Shown one piece after another: positions 8,095 through 13,633 of a stretch of DNA of 13,633 bases; position 1 is the first letter of the stretch; every line of letters starts with the position of its first letter. Under the pieces are notes generated by a model that was not told the DNA's origin, did no database searches, and saw only the letters and a program-made list of their open reading frames with translations. Location: NCBI GenBank assembly GCA_001509335.1, contig LGGY01000148.1:1-13633 (forward strand), written 5' to 3'. The stretch comes from Fidelibacterota bacterium 46_43 (GTDB lineage Bacteria; Fidelibacterota; Fidelibacteria; Fidelibacterales; Fidelibacteraceae). The position numbers were made by a program, and so were the translations under genes.

Positions 8095-8155
8095 CCGTCA
8101 TTTTTGTTCCTTTTGGTGGATCGCTTTTCGATACGACCCCTTTGCGACTTTTTCA

Positions 8156-8187
8156 GAAGTTGAAAGTTGTCGTCGTTTCGCTCCTGG
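8156..8187 (+). repeat. Shared 32-bp intergenic module, copy A
   Basis: It begins GAAGTTGAAAGTTG and ends CGCTCCTGG. It matches the minus strand of 13432-13463 at 27 of 32 positions without gaps. The two copies are in opposite orientation and flank the purQ-purL-purM block. Both are followed by TTCAA-rich arrays, so they appear to be two members of one composite repeat family. Confidence 0.75.
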
Positions 8188-8194
8188 CATGAGA

Positions 8195-8267
8195 TTCAAG
8201 CATCTTATCATGTTCGGTGTTCAATAGCCGTTCCACGGCTTTCAATCACCACTTCGTGGTGTTCAAG
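8195..8267. repeat. TTCAA-spaced array of small hairpins overlapping the purQ 3' end
   Basis: TTCAA words start at 8195, 8220, 8241 and 8262 (steps of 25, 21 and 21). Between them sit palindromes: AGCCGT-TCC-ACGGCT (8226-8240) and CACCAC-TTC-GTGGTG (8247-8261), each a perfect six-pair stem with a three-base loop, and a decayed third unit (8200-8219). The last palindrome contains the purQ stop codon (8246-8248). The unit may continue as CACCTCGC into purQ. It is not a CRISPR array, because the unique parts are the palindromes and the constant part is only six bases. Confidence 0.75.
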
Positions 8268-9109
8268 CACCTCGCTACTAGTCCAACAATATTTTCAAAT
8301 ATCTTCAATCCCTCCCCCTTTTCATCCCTCAGCTCACCTGTTTTTTTCCGCCGGTTCCAGTCCGGATGATTATAGGCAGTCAGGTAGGCTTCGGGATGGG
8401 GCATGAGACCGAAAATCTGTCCGGAGGGATCACAGAGTCCGGCACAATTCAATTCGGATCCGTTGGGATTGTACGGATAGGTATGGGTGATGCGCCCTTC
8501 CCTGTCTGCATAAGCCAAAACATTCAGTTTCCGGTCCACAACTGCCTGGCGGACGGCATCATCCCGAAAAATCAGCCTGCCTTCCCCATGGCGGACCGGC
8601 AGGTCGAGGGTATCAATGCCTTTCAAAAAGGGTGTGGGATGATCTTGCAGGGCTTTACAGGTCACCCAGCGATCCTCGAATTTTCCCGAATCATTGAAGG
8701 TCAGGGTGGCCTCCTGTTCCCCTTTACCACTTGTATTGGGAAGGAGTCCCATTTTAACCAGAGCCTGAAAACCATTACAGACCCCGATGATATATTTCCC
8801 ATCTGCCAGAAAGCGCTGAAGTTCCTCCATAAAGGGGATTCCGGAGGCGATGGTTCGGACTTTCAGCTGATTTGCCAGGACTTTTGCCGAGCCCAGATCA
8901 TCCCCAAAAGAAAAACCCCCGGGAAGGTTCAGCAGGTCATAGTCGTGGATAGACACTTCCCCGTTGAATATACGGCTCAGGTGGACAATATCCGCATGGG
9001 CGCCGGCAAAACGGCAGGCCGCAGCCATTTCCTCCTCACAATTGATTCCCGAGCCTGTAATCACAAGCGCCCGGATTTTCCCGTCTTTTATGCGTTTTTC
9101 AGAATACAA
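8246..9109 (-). CDS. purQ: Phosphoribosylformylglycinamidine synthase, glutaminase subunit
   Basis: Class I glutamine amidotransferase that feeds ammonia to PurL for FGAR to FGAM conversion (step four). From the chosen TTG start it has 287 residues. IRALVITGSGINCEEE is the family N-terminus, NLPGGFSFGDD follows, and the nucleophile elbow is GVCNGFQ with C111. The remaining triad members, H238 and E240, are in GLMPHPEAY. No ATG or GTG lies near the right place. TTG at 9107-9109 has GGAG at 9118-9121 eight bases ahead and overlaps the purL stop by 11 bases. The other option, TTG at 9154, overlaps purL by 56 bases and would add 15 unconserved residues. The last ten or so residues (VARCLNTTKW) are not family-like and derive from the hairpin repeat that starts inside the 3' end and provides the TGA. 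Confidence 0.94.
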   Translation of the reverse strand: MYSEKRIKDGKIRALVITGSGINCEEEMAAACRFAGAHADIVHLSRIFNGEVSIHDYDLLNLPGGFSFGDDLGSAKVLANQLKVRTIASGIPFMEELQRFLADGKYIIGVCNGFQALVKMGLLPNTSGKGEQEATLTFNDSGKFEDRWVTCKALQDHPTPFLKGIDTLDLPVRHGEGRLIFRDDAVRQAVVDRKLNVLAYADREGRITHTYPYNPNGSELNCAGLCDPSGQIFGLMPHPEAYLTAYNHPDWNRRKKTGELRDEKGEGLKIFENIVGLVARCLNTTKW

Positions 9110-12092
9110 GTCCGTTTCTCCATCTTTCAAGCATTTCTTCTTTGGACACGTCAAGGATTTTTTCCCCTTTGAAAGAGATCTTCAACACCGGCTCGTCCAA
9201 CACCGCCCCCAGAAACCGGGCATCGGATCCCAGGAGGTTTTCGAAAGTTGTTTGATTTATTGCGGGGACAGACACGACAAAGCGGGAATGGGATTCGGAA
9301 AAGAGTTCAGGAATCAGGGGCAGATCACCATATCCCACATCCACGGCAGCACCCCAAGGTCCACCGATCACACATTCCGCCAAGGCCACGGCCAATCCCC
9401 CGTCGGACAGGTCATGGGATGAGGCCAGAAATCCTTCACGGTGAGCAATCCCCATCAGCCGGTAGAGATTCAGGGCATAGGCTTTATGAACTTTGGGCAC
9501 GTGTGCCCCAAGATACCCCAACAGCCGGTAAAATTCCGAACCGCCCAGTTCATCCCGGGTTTTTCCCACCAGGTAAATGGCATCTCCGGGACGCTTGAAG
9601 TCGCTGGTGGTCACAGTCCGGATATCGTCGATTTTCGCTGCCATGGAATAAAGGACGGTCGGCGGCACGGAGATTTTCACCTTCCCCTTCCGGAAGTCGT
9701 TTTTCATGCTGTCCTTCCCAGATGTCATGGGAATATTGAAAGTAGTAGCCATATCAAAAAGTGCCTGGTTCATGCGGACAAGCTGGGCCAGTTTATATTT
9801 TCCGTCAGGATTGGTTTCGGGATCATAGACCGAATCGGGCACACAGAAATTATCATTCACAGACCAGAAGGGACTGTTGAAATCCTCCGGGTCGGGCAAA
9901 CGGCCACCAACGGAGATAATCTGCCGTACTGCTTCATCAAAAGCACCGGCTGAGGCTTCATAGGCATCGATATCTCCGAATTTGGGCATGATTCCGTTGG
10001 AAACAGCAATGCCTTCCCAGGAATCAAAATCCAGGCGTATCACCCCTGCATCCTGGGGAGCATGTCCTTCTTCACCCATGAGGGGTTTAACCACCGTTCG
10101 TCCCTTCACCTCGTGATCATATCGCCGGATAATACTTTCCCGGGAACAGATATTCAAACTTCCCAAAAGGGCCAGGAGGGTCTCTTTGATGTCCGGTTCC
10201 TCTGTTCGTTCCGGTTCCTGCAGGTCCGGTCTTTTCCACACCGCCTCAAGATGCTTCCGGGGCACTCCGTTGTGGAGAAAATCCAAATCCAGGAGGGCTG
10301 CCGGCTGCTTTTCATAAAAAAGTTTCAAGTGGCCGGAACCGGTAAAGCAGCCGATATCCGTCACTTCCACATCATAGAGTTTTGCCAGATCAAAGACCTT
10401 CTCCACCTGATCCGGTTCAATGACCAGAGTCATCCGTTCCTGGGATTCGGAGACGAAAATCTCCCAGGGCTGGAGTCCGGGATATTTGAGGGGGACCTGA
10501 TCCAGGTAAACCTCCGCCCCGCCGGAAATCTGTGCCAGTTCACCGATGGAGGATGAAAGTCCGCCGGCGCCATTGTCCGTGGAACATTTAATAAGTCCCT
10601 GCCGGGCCGCATCTACCATAAAATCGGACATGTTTTTCTGGGTGATGGGGGATCCGATTTGCACGGCGGACCGGGGTGAGTGTTCATCGATTTCCAGGGA
10701 AGAAAAGGTGGCGCCGTGAATGCCGTCCTTCCCCACCCGTCCGCCGGCCATGACAATCCGATCACCGGGATCAATGGATTTTATCCAGGTGGGGCGGTCA
10801 CCGTATGTTAGGGGCATCACCGCTGCCGTACCGCAAAAGACCAGAGGCTTGCCGCTGAAACGGTTATCAAAAATCACGGATCCGTTGATGGTGGGAATCC
10901 CCGATTTATTGCCCCCGTCTTCAATCCCTTTCACCACGCCGGTCATGATGCGCCGGGGATGGAGCTGTCCGGGCAGGAGCTCACCGGGATGATCGGGATT
11001 TCCAAAGCAAAGAACATTGGTATTGAAAAGCAATCTGGCTCCCCCGATGCCCGTCCCCAACGGATCCCGGTTCACTCCCACAATACCCGTCAGAGCTCCA
11101 CCGTAAGGATCCAGGGCCGAGGGAGAATTGTGGGTCTCCACCTTCCAGATAAAGCAGGAATCTTCATTGATCCGGACCACGCCGGCATTATCGGTAAACA
11201 CTTTCAGCAGCCAGGGATTACCTGCTTTTTCAAAACGTTTCCGGATGATATCGGTGGATTTGCGAATATAGGTTTTAAAAAGGGAATCAATGATTTCATC
11301 CTGTCCCGTCTCTTCATCCCGGAAATGGATCAGGGCATTGAATTCCTTGTGTTTGCAGTGTTCGGACCAGGTCTGTCCCAGAATTTCCAGTTCACAATCG
11401 GTGGGATGTTCATTGAGTCCGGCCTTTTTCCGGGCCGACCTCACATCCTCCCGGTTAAAATAGTCCCGGATGGTCTTCATTTCGTCCAGGTTCAGGGAGA
11501 GCAACATTTCCGAAGATAGCTGGAGCAGTTCATTATCCTCACGATTCACGGGAATGGTCCGTATTTCGGCCCGTGATCCCATGCGCACATCCGGCACATA
11601 AGTGACAGGTTCATCCACGGGACCGGCTTCAAAATGGTTGATGAGGGGATTGCCCAGGAGTTCTTCTCCCAGCGTGATGAGGTCTTTATGGGCTACCGGT
11701 TTTTCAAAATAAAAGAGATCCGCCGTATAAATCTGCTGGACATGGGTGGAAAATGCCCGGTTCAGGATATCGCCCAGGGCTTTTTGTGCCGAGATGCCTT
11801 CGTCGTCGGTCACCCCGGGACGTTTGGCAATCAACAGCTTGCGTGCAAATCCCTCTGCCGGGTAAAAGGTGCCGATATAAACATCCTGCATCACCGGATC
11901 CCGGAGGACCGATTCGGCAAAGAGCCGGATTTCTTCAGGGGATACATCCAGCCGGACGGTAAAGAGCCTGGAGGATTTCACACGGCCTGTATTCAGGTTC
12001 AGATAGCGTTTGGCAGAATGTTTCACCCGCTCGCCGGTGACATCTCTGACTGTGTCTTTCAGGATGAGTTGGATAAAATACGTCTGTGGCAC
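9099..12092 (-). CDS. purL: Phosphoribosylformylglycinamidine synthase, large subunit with PurS-like N-terminus
   Basis: ATP-dependent amidation of FGAR to FGAM, working with PurQ. At 997 residues it is longer than the Bacillus-type PurL (about 740) and shorter than the E. coli-type all-in-one enzyme (about 1290). Residues 1 to about 165 look like two PurS-like repeats (IQLILKDTVRDVTGE at 7-21; KLLIAKRPGVTDDEG at 85-99). The catalytic part follows: GQTWSEHCKHKEF (239-251), KVETHNSPSALDPYGGA (317-333), GGRVGKDGIHGATFSS (450-465), STDNGAGGLSSSIGE (504-518), SGKDSMKND (791-799) and SHDLSDGGLAVALAE (892-906). The glutaminase domain is encoded separately by purQ. The start codon is GTG; AGGAG at 12099-12103 overlaps the purM stop and lies six bases ahead. 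The gap to purM is 11 bases. Confidence 0.95.
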   Translation of the reverse strand: MPQTYFIQLILKDTVRDVTGERVKHSAKRYLNLNTGRVKSSRLFTVRLDVSPEEIRLFAESVLRDPVMQDVYIGTFYPAEGFARKLLIAKRPGVTDDEGISAQKALGDILNRAFSTHVQQIYTADLFYFEKPVAHKDLITLGEELLGNPLINHFEAGPVDEPVTYVPDVRMGSRAEIRTIPVNREDNELLQLSSEMLLSLNLDEMKTIRDYFNREDVRSARKKAGLNEHPTDCELEILGQTWSEHCKHKEFNALIHFRDEETGQDEIIDSLFKTYIRKSTDIIRKRFEKAGNPWLLKVFTDNAGVVRINEDSCFIWKVETHNSPSALDPYGGALTGIVGVNRDPLGTGIGGARLLFNTNVLCFGNPDHPGELLPGQLHPRRIMTGVVKGIEDGGNKSGIPTINGSVIFDNRFSGKPLVFCGTAAVMPLTYGDRPTWIKSIDPGDRIVMAGGRVGKDGIHGATFSSLEIDEHSPRSAVQIGSPITQKNMSDFMVDAARQGLIKCSTDNGAGGLSSSIGELAQISGGAEVYLDQVPLKYPGLQPWEIFVSESQERMTLVIEPDQVEKVFDLAKLYDVEVTDIGCFTGSGHLKLFYEKQPAALLDLDFLHNGVPRKHLEAVWKRPDLQEPERTEEPDIKETLLALLGSLNICSRESIIRRYDHEVKGRTVVKPLMGEEGHAPQDAGVIRLDFDSWEGIAVSNGIMPKFGDIDAYEASAGAFDEAVRQIISVGGRLPDPEDFNSPFWSVNDNFCVPDSVYDPETNPDGKYKLAQLVRMNQALFDMATTFNIPMTSGKDSMKNDFRKGKVKISVPPTVLYSMAAKIDDIRTVTTSDFKRPGDAIYLVGKTRDELGGSEFYRLLGYLGAHVPKVHKAYALNLYRLMGIAHREGFLASSHDLSDGGLAVALAECVIGGPWGAAVDVGYGDLPLIPELFSESHSRFVVSVPAINQTTFENLLGSDARFLGAVLDEPVLKISFKGEKILDVSKEEMLERWRNGLVF
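9118..9121 (-). promoter_or_regulatory. Ribosome binding site deciding the purQ TTG start
   Basis: GGAG (within AGATGGAG) lies eight bases before TTG at 9107-9109. The upstream alternative TTG at 9154 has no comparable site at proper spacing. This supports the shorter PurQ with an 11-base overlap with purL. Confidence 0.6.
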
Positions 12093-12098
12093 AAAAGG

Positions 12099-12103
12099 CT
12101 CCT
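12099..12103 (-). promoter_or_regulatory. Ribosome binding site for the GTG start of purL
   Basis: AGGAG follows directly on, and shares bases with, the purM stop. It is six bases before GTG at 12090-12092, supporting translational coupling of purM and purL and the GTG start. Confidence 0.75.
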
Positions 12104-13192
12104 TTACCTTAGGGGATACTCAAGCTGTTGGGGATTGTTGCCCCGGGAGACGATGCGAATGCGCGGTTCGGGCACAATATATCCAGCCTGCTGGACGGGA
12201 TATTCAACTTTTTCCGCCAATTCCTTCAGGGGGGAAAATGCGTGTTCATCTGTCACCAGAAGCATGCCGTTTCCCATATTCCACAGGCGGTATGCGGTTT
12301 CTTCGGGGACGGATCCCAGTTCCTGGATTTTTTTCATCACGGGATGGGGATCGTACAGCCGGTCCAGTTCAGCCCCATAGCCGGAACTTTTCAACACCCG
12401 GGCAAAATTTTCACCGATTCCGCCGCCGGTGATATGGGCGATGCCGTAAAGAGGAATGCGGGCAGTGATCAAATCGGTGATGAGGGGGGCAAAAATCCGG
12501 GAGGGGGTTAAAAGAACCTCTCCCCAGCTTTGCTGACCGGAGAAGGGCTGCACATGCCACTCAGGTCCGAAGGTTTTGTGCATCACATGCCGGATCAGGG
12601 AAAAACCGTTGCTCCGGAATCCTTGGGAAGCAAGGGAGACCACAATCTGGCCGGGACGGATATTGGATCCGTCGATCAGTTCGGCGCCTTCGGGAATGAG
12701 TCCTGTCGCCGTGGAGCACCAGTTAAAGTGCATGCGGTTTCCATACCCGCCAATCCGGTTACCCAGTTCGGCAATTTCGCCTCCGGTGACGGTCATCCGG
12801 GCAATTTTCACCGCGTGATAGAGTCCCCGCATCAGGTCATCCACAATCTTATGATCCAGGTGATCCACATCCAGGATATTGGACAGATTCACGGCTTCAA
12901 TGCCATTGGCCGCCAGGTCGTCGGCGGTCATGGCCACCAGGTCAAAACCCAGGGTATCATAGATGCCGGTCCGCTCGGCCAGTTCGATTTTCGTCCCGAT
13001 CCCATCGGACGAAATCCCCACCTTCACACCCCTGTAATCCATCACATTGGAAAAGACCCCATCCATCGTCATCAGGGGATTCCCCGATCCCGGGGCGCGA
13101 TGGATAAAACTTTTTTTTGCCCAGGAATAAGCGGTGCGGGAGCATTGATTTCCAAGATCGATATCAATGCCGCTTTTGATGGATTCATCCAT
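12104..13192 (-). CDS. purM: Phosphoribosylformylglycinamidine cyclo-ligase (AIR synthetase)
   Basis: ATP-dependent ring closure of FGAM to AIR (step five). It has 362 residues, about the family length (340-360). SSDGIGTK (61-68) and FDLVAMTADDLAANG (83-97) form the nucleotide and substrate-binding N-terminal half. TGGEIAE (136-142), SNGFSLIR (194-201), LTPSRIFA (228-235) and GIAHITGGGIGEN (250-262) are the conserved C-terminal blocks. The region 18-45 (SRTAYSWAKKSF and onward) is longer than in E. coli. ATG at 13192 is preceded by AGAGGA five bases or so upstream. It is the first gene of the cluster. The leader is unusually repeat-rich, and no classical promoter or riboswitch can be recognised there. 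Confidence 0.95.
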   Translation of the reverse strand: MDESIKSGIDIDLGNQCSRTAYSWAKKSFIHRAPGSGNPLMTMDGVFSNVMDYRGVKVGISSDGIGTKIELAERTGIYDTLGFDLVAMTADDLAANGIEAVNLSNILDVDHLDHKIVDDLMRGLYHAVKIARMTVTGGEIAELGNRIGGYGNRMHFNWCSTATGLIPEGAELIDGSNIRPGQIVVSLASQGFRSNGFSLIRHVMHKTFGPEWHVQPFSGQQSWGEVLLTPSRIFAPLITDLITARIPLYGIAHITGGGIGENFARVLKSSGYGAELDRLYDPHPVMKKIQELGSVPEETAYRLWNMGNGMLLVTDEHAFSPLKELAEKVEYPVQQAGYIVPEPRIRIVSRGNNPQQLEYPLR

Positions 13193-13249
13193 GCGATCCT
13201 CTATGTCAGTTGGGAATTTTTTGTATTGTGCGTCTCTTTATCTTCACGG

Positions 13250-13270
13250 CGGGAAATTCCCGTTTTTTTT
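13250..13270 (+). terminator. Palindrome CGGGAAATTCCCG followed by eight T (plus-strand terminator-like)
   Basis: The 13-base perfect palindrome at 13250-13262 can form a GC-rich stem of about five pairs with a tiny loop and is followed by T at 13263-13270, as in intrinsic terminators reading rightward. No rightward gene precedes it, so it may stop antisense transcription. Alternatively, read on the minus strand about 60 bases ahead of purM, it may be a palindromic protein-binding site beside an A-tract. The stem is short, so function is uncertain. Confidence 0.4.
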
Positions 13271-13307
13271 CTTAAAAAGCAATGAAAACGTTGAGACGTT
13301 GTTGAGT

Positions 13308-13342
13308 CGGCAGTGGGCAGTCGACAGTCGGCAGTCTGCAGT
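13308..13342. repeat. 7-bp tandem repeat, five units, consensus CGGCAGT
   Basis: The units are CGGCAGT, GGGCAGT, CGACAGT, CGGCAGT and CTGCAGT, differing only in the first three bases, while CAGT is always kept. The period of seven is incompatible with protein coding. A mini-satellite in the operon leader. Confidence 0.85.
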
Positions 13343-13352
13343 CGAATGATTC

Positions 13353-13421
13353 GATTGAATAGATTGATTTGATTGAATAGATTGATTTGATTGAATAGAT
13401 TGATTTGATTGGATGATTGAG
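13353..13421. repeat. 18-bp tandem repeat, three perfect units plus a decayed fourth
   Basis: The unit GATTGAATAGATTGATTT is repeated exactly at 13353-13370, 13371-13388 and 13389-13406. It is followed by a degenerate partial unit to about 13421. Each unit is itself two related 9-base halves that begin GATTGA. The exactness of the three copies points to recent slippage or duplication. Confidence 0.9.
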
Positions 13422-13431
13422 TCGATGGACA

Positions 13432-13463
13432 CCAGGAGCGCAGCGACGCCAACTTCAAACTTC
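13432..13463 (-). repeat. Shared 32-bp intergenic module, copy B
   Basis: On the minus strand it begins GAAGTTTGAAGTTGG and ends CGCTCCTGG. It matches the plus strand of 8156-8187 at 27 of 32 positions. Its GAAGTT end merges with the heptamer repeat at 13451-13478. Confidence 0.75.
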
Positions 13464-13478
13464 CAGCTTCTAACTTCT
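13451..13478. repeat. 7-bp tandem repeat, four units, consensus AACTTCN
   Basis: The units are AACTTCA, AACTTCC, AGCTTCT and AACTTCT. It is a second heptamer family, about 110 bases from the first, separated from it by the 18-bp repeat. One end overlaps the shared module. Confidence 0.8.
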
Positions 13479-13633
13479 TTAATGGGATGAATAGGATTTT
13501 TTTGATTTCGTTCCGGAATTATAGGAGAGATGGAATATAGGATTTCGTTTAGGTAGCGCCCCCCACCCCGGGGGTAAAATACAGCGAAATGCGACACAAC
13601 GCAAGATAATATTGTTAATCGTATATATGAAGT

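Larger units (their letters stand above)
8019..8245. other. Non-coding gap between purQ and purH
   Basis: This 227-base gap is the only sizeable internal gap of the operon. From left to right on the plus strand it holds: the purH ribosome site, a degenerate 7-bp repeat (8037-8082), the candidate purH promoter, an AT/GC-mixed segment (8100-8155), the shared 32-bp module (8156-8187) and a TTCAA-spaced hairpin array (8195-8267) that runs on into purQ. There is no T-run after any hairpin in the minus direction, so I see no convincing terminator for purQ. Confidence 0.7.
13193..13633. other. Repeat-rich leader region upstream of purM
   Basis: These 441 bases carry no credible gene. Starting from purM they contain: the purM ribosome site; a 13-base palindrome with T-run (13250-13270); a small inverted repeat AACGT-N4-ACGTT (13287-13300); a 7-bp tandem repeat (13308-13342); an 18-bp tandem repeat (13353-13421); the shared module (13432-13463); another 7-bp tandem repeat (13451-13478); and an AT-rich stretch with repeated ATAGGA and GATTTCGTT words (13491-13549). 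A G/C-run palindrome lies near 13565-13575. The open frames that cross it exist only because the repeats lack stops. The operon promoter must lie here or beyond the window, but I cannot pick it out. Confidence 0.7.

Noticed and set aside
8209..8221. CCGAAC core resembling a Bacillus PurR box between purQ and purH
   Set aside because: It is a single half-site only, inside a decayed unit of the hairpin array and not in a paired arrangement. Nothing else suggests Bacillus-type PurR control.
8195..8267. CRISPR array
   Set aside because: The constant part is only about six bases, the variable parts are palindromes rather than spacers, there are only about four units and no cas gene is near.
13287..13300. 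AACGT-N4-ACGTT inverted repeat as a LacI/PurR-type operator
   Set aside because: Five-base arms are easily found by chance in such sequence, and it does not match the E. coli PurR operator beyond the AACGT core.
13244..13597. 117-codon minus-strand frame with a repeating IQSNQS peptide
   Set aside because: The frame is open only because the 18-bp tandem repeat is a multiple of three and lacks stops. It also crosses the 7-bp repeats. No conserved domain is visible.
13193..13633. Purine or other riboswitch in the purM leader
   Set aside because: No conserved riboswitch core sequence could be recognised by eye, and the region is dominated by tandem repeats. A covariance-model search would settle it.

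Overview
The window is bacterial and almost entirely one minus-strand biosynthetic operon. Read from right to left it runs purM - purL - purQ - (227-base gap) - purH - purC/E fusion - purB - purD - purN - purF - pyrC (cut by the left edge). These nine purine genes encode all ten steps from PRPP to IMP. No purK is seen, which fits the class II (CO2-using) PurE domain. No separate purS is seen, which fits the PurS-like N-terminal extension of PurL. No purT is seen; the folate-dependent PurN does that step.

Spacing is very tight. purM-purL are 11 bases apart; purL-purQ probably overlap by 11; purH-purC/E are 16 apart; purC/E-purB overlap by 8; purB-purD and purD-purN each overlap by 4 (ATGA); purN-purF are 18 apart; purF-pyrC are 2-3 apart. 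Most genes have clear AGGAG-type Shine-Dalgarno sequences. purL starts with GTG and purQ almost certainly with TTG. The only internal break is the purQ-purH gap, which holds a plausible sigma70-like promoter for the purH half-operon.

Two non-coding stretches carry the least ordinary sequence. The 441-base region upstream of purM (13193-13633) is a patchwork of short tandem repeats (two different 7-bp families and an 18-bp family), with a perfect 13-base palindrome plus eight T in plus-strand orientation. The purQ-purH gap (8019-8245) holds a degenerate 7-bp repeat, a 32-bp module that recurs in inverted orientation upstream of purM (27 of 32 identical), and an array of small GC-rich hairpins separated by TTCAA words. 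That array runs into the 3' end of purQ and supplies its stop codon. The two related repeat regions therefore bracket the purM-purL-purQ block.

The organism cannot be named from this window. GC is about 50 percent, Arg CGG is common, and intergenic repeats are rich. The protein variants are: an Fe-S-type PurF without propeptide, a PurL of about 1000 residues with a PurS-like N-terminus, a yeast-ADE1-like PurC fused to class II PurE, and a PurH with an altered GGRxKT segment. Together they suggest an uncultured, possibly anaerobic lineage outside the well-studied Enterobacteria and Bacilli. An FCB-group or deltaproteobacterial-like origin is only a guess. Apart from the repeats, the content is a coherent housekeeping pathway, and no foreign defence or mobile system is evident.
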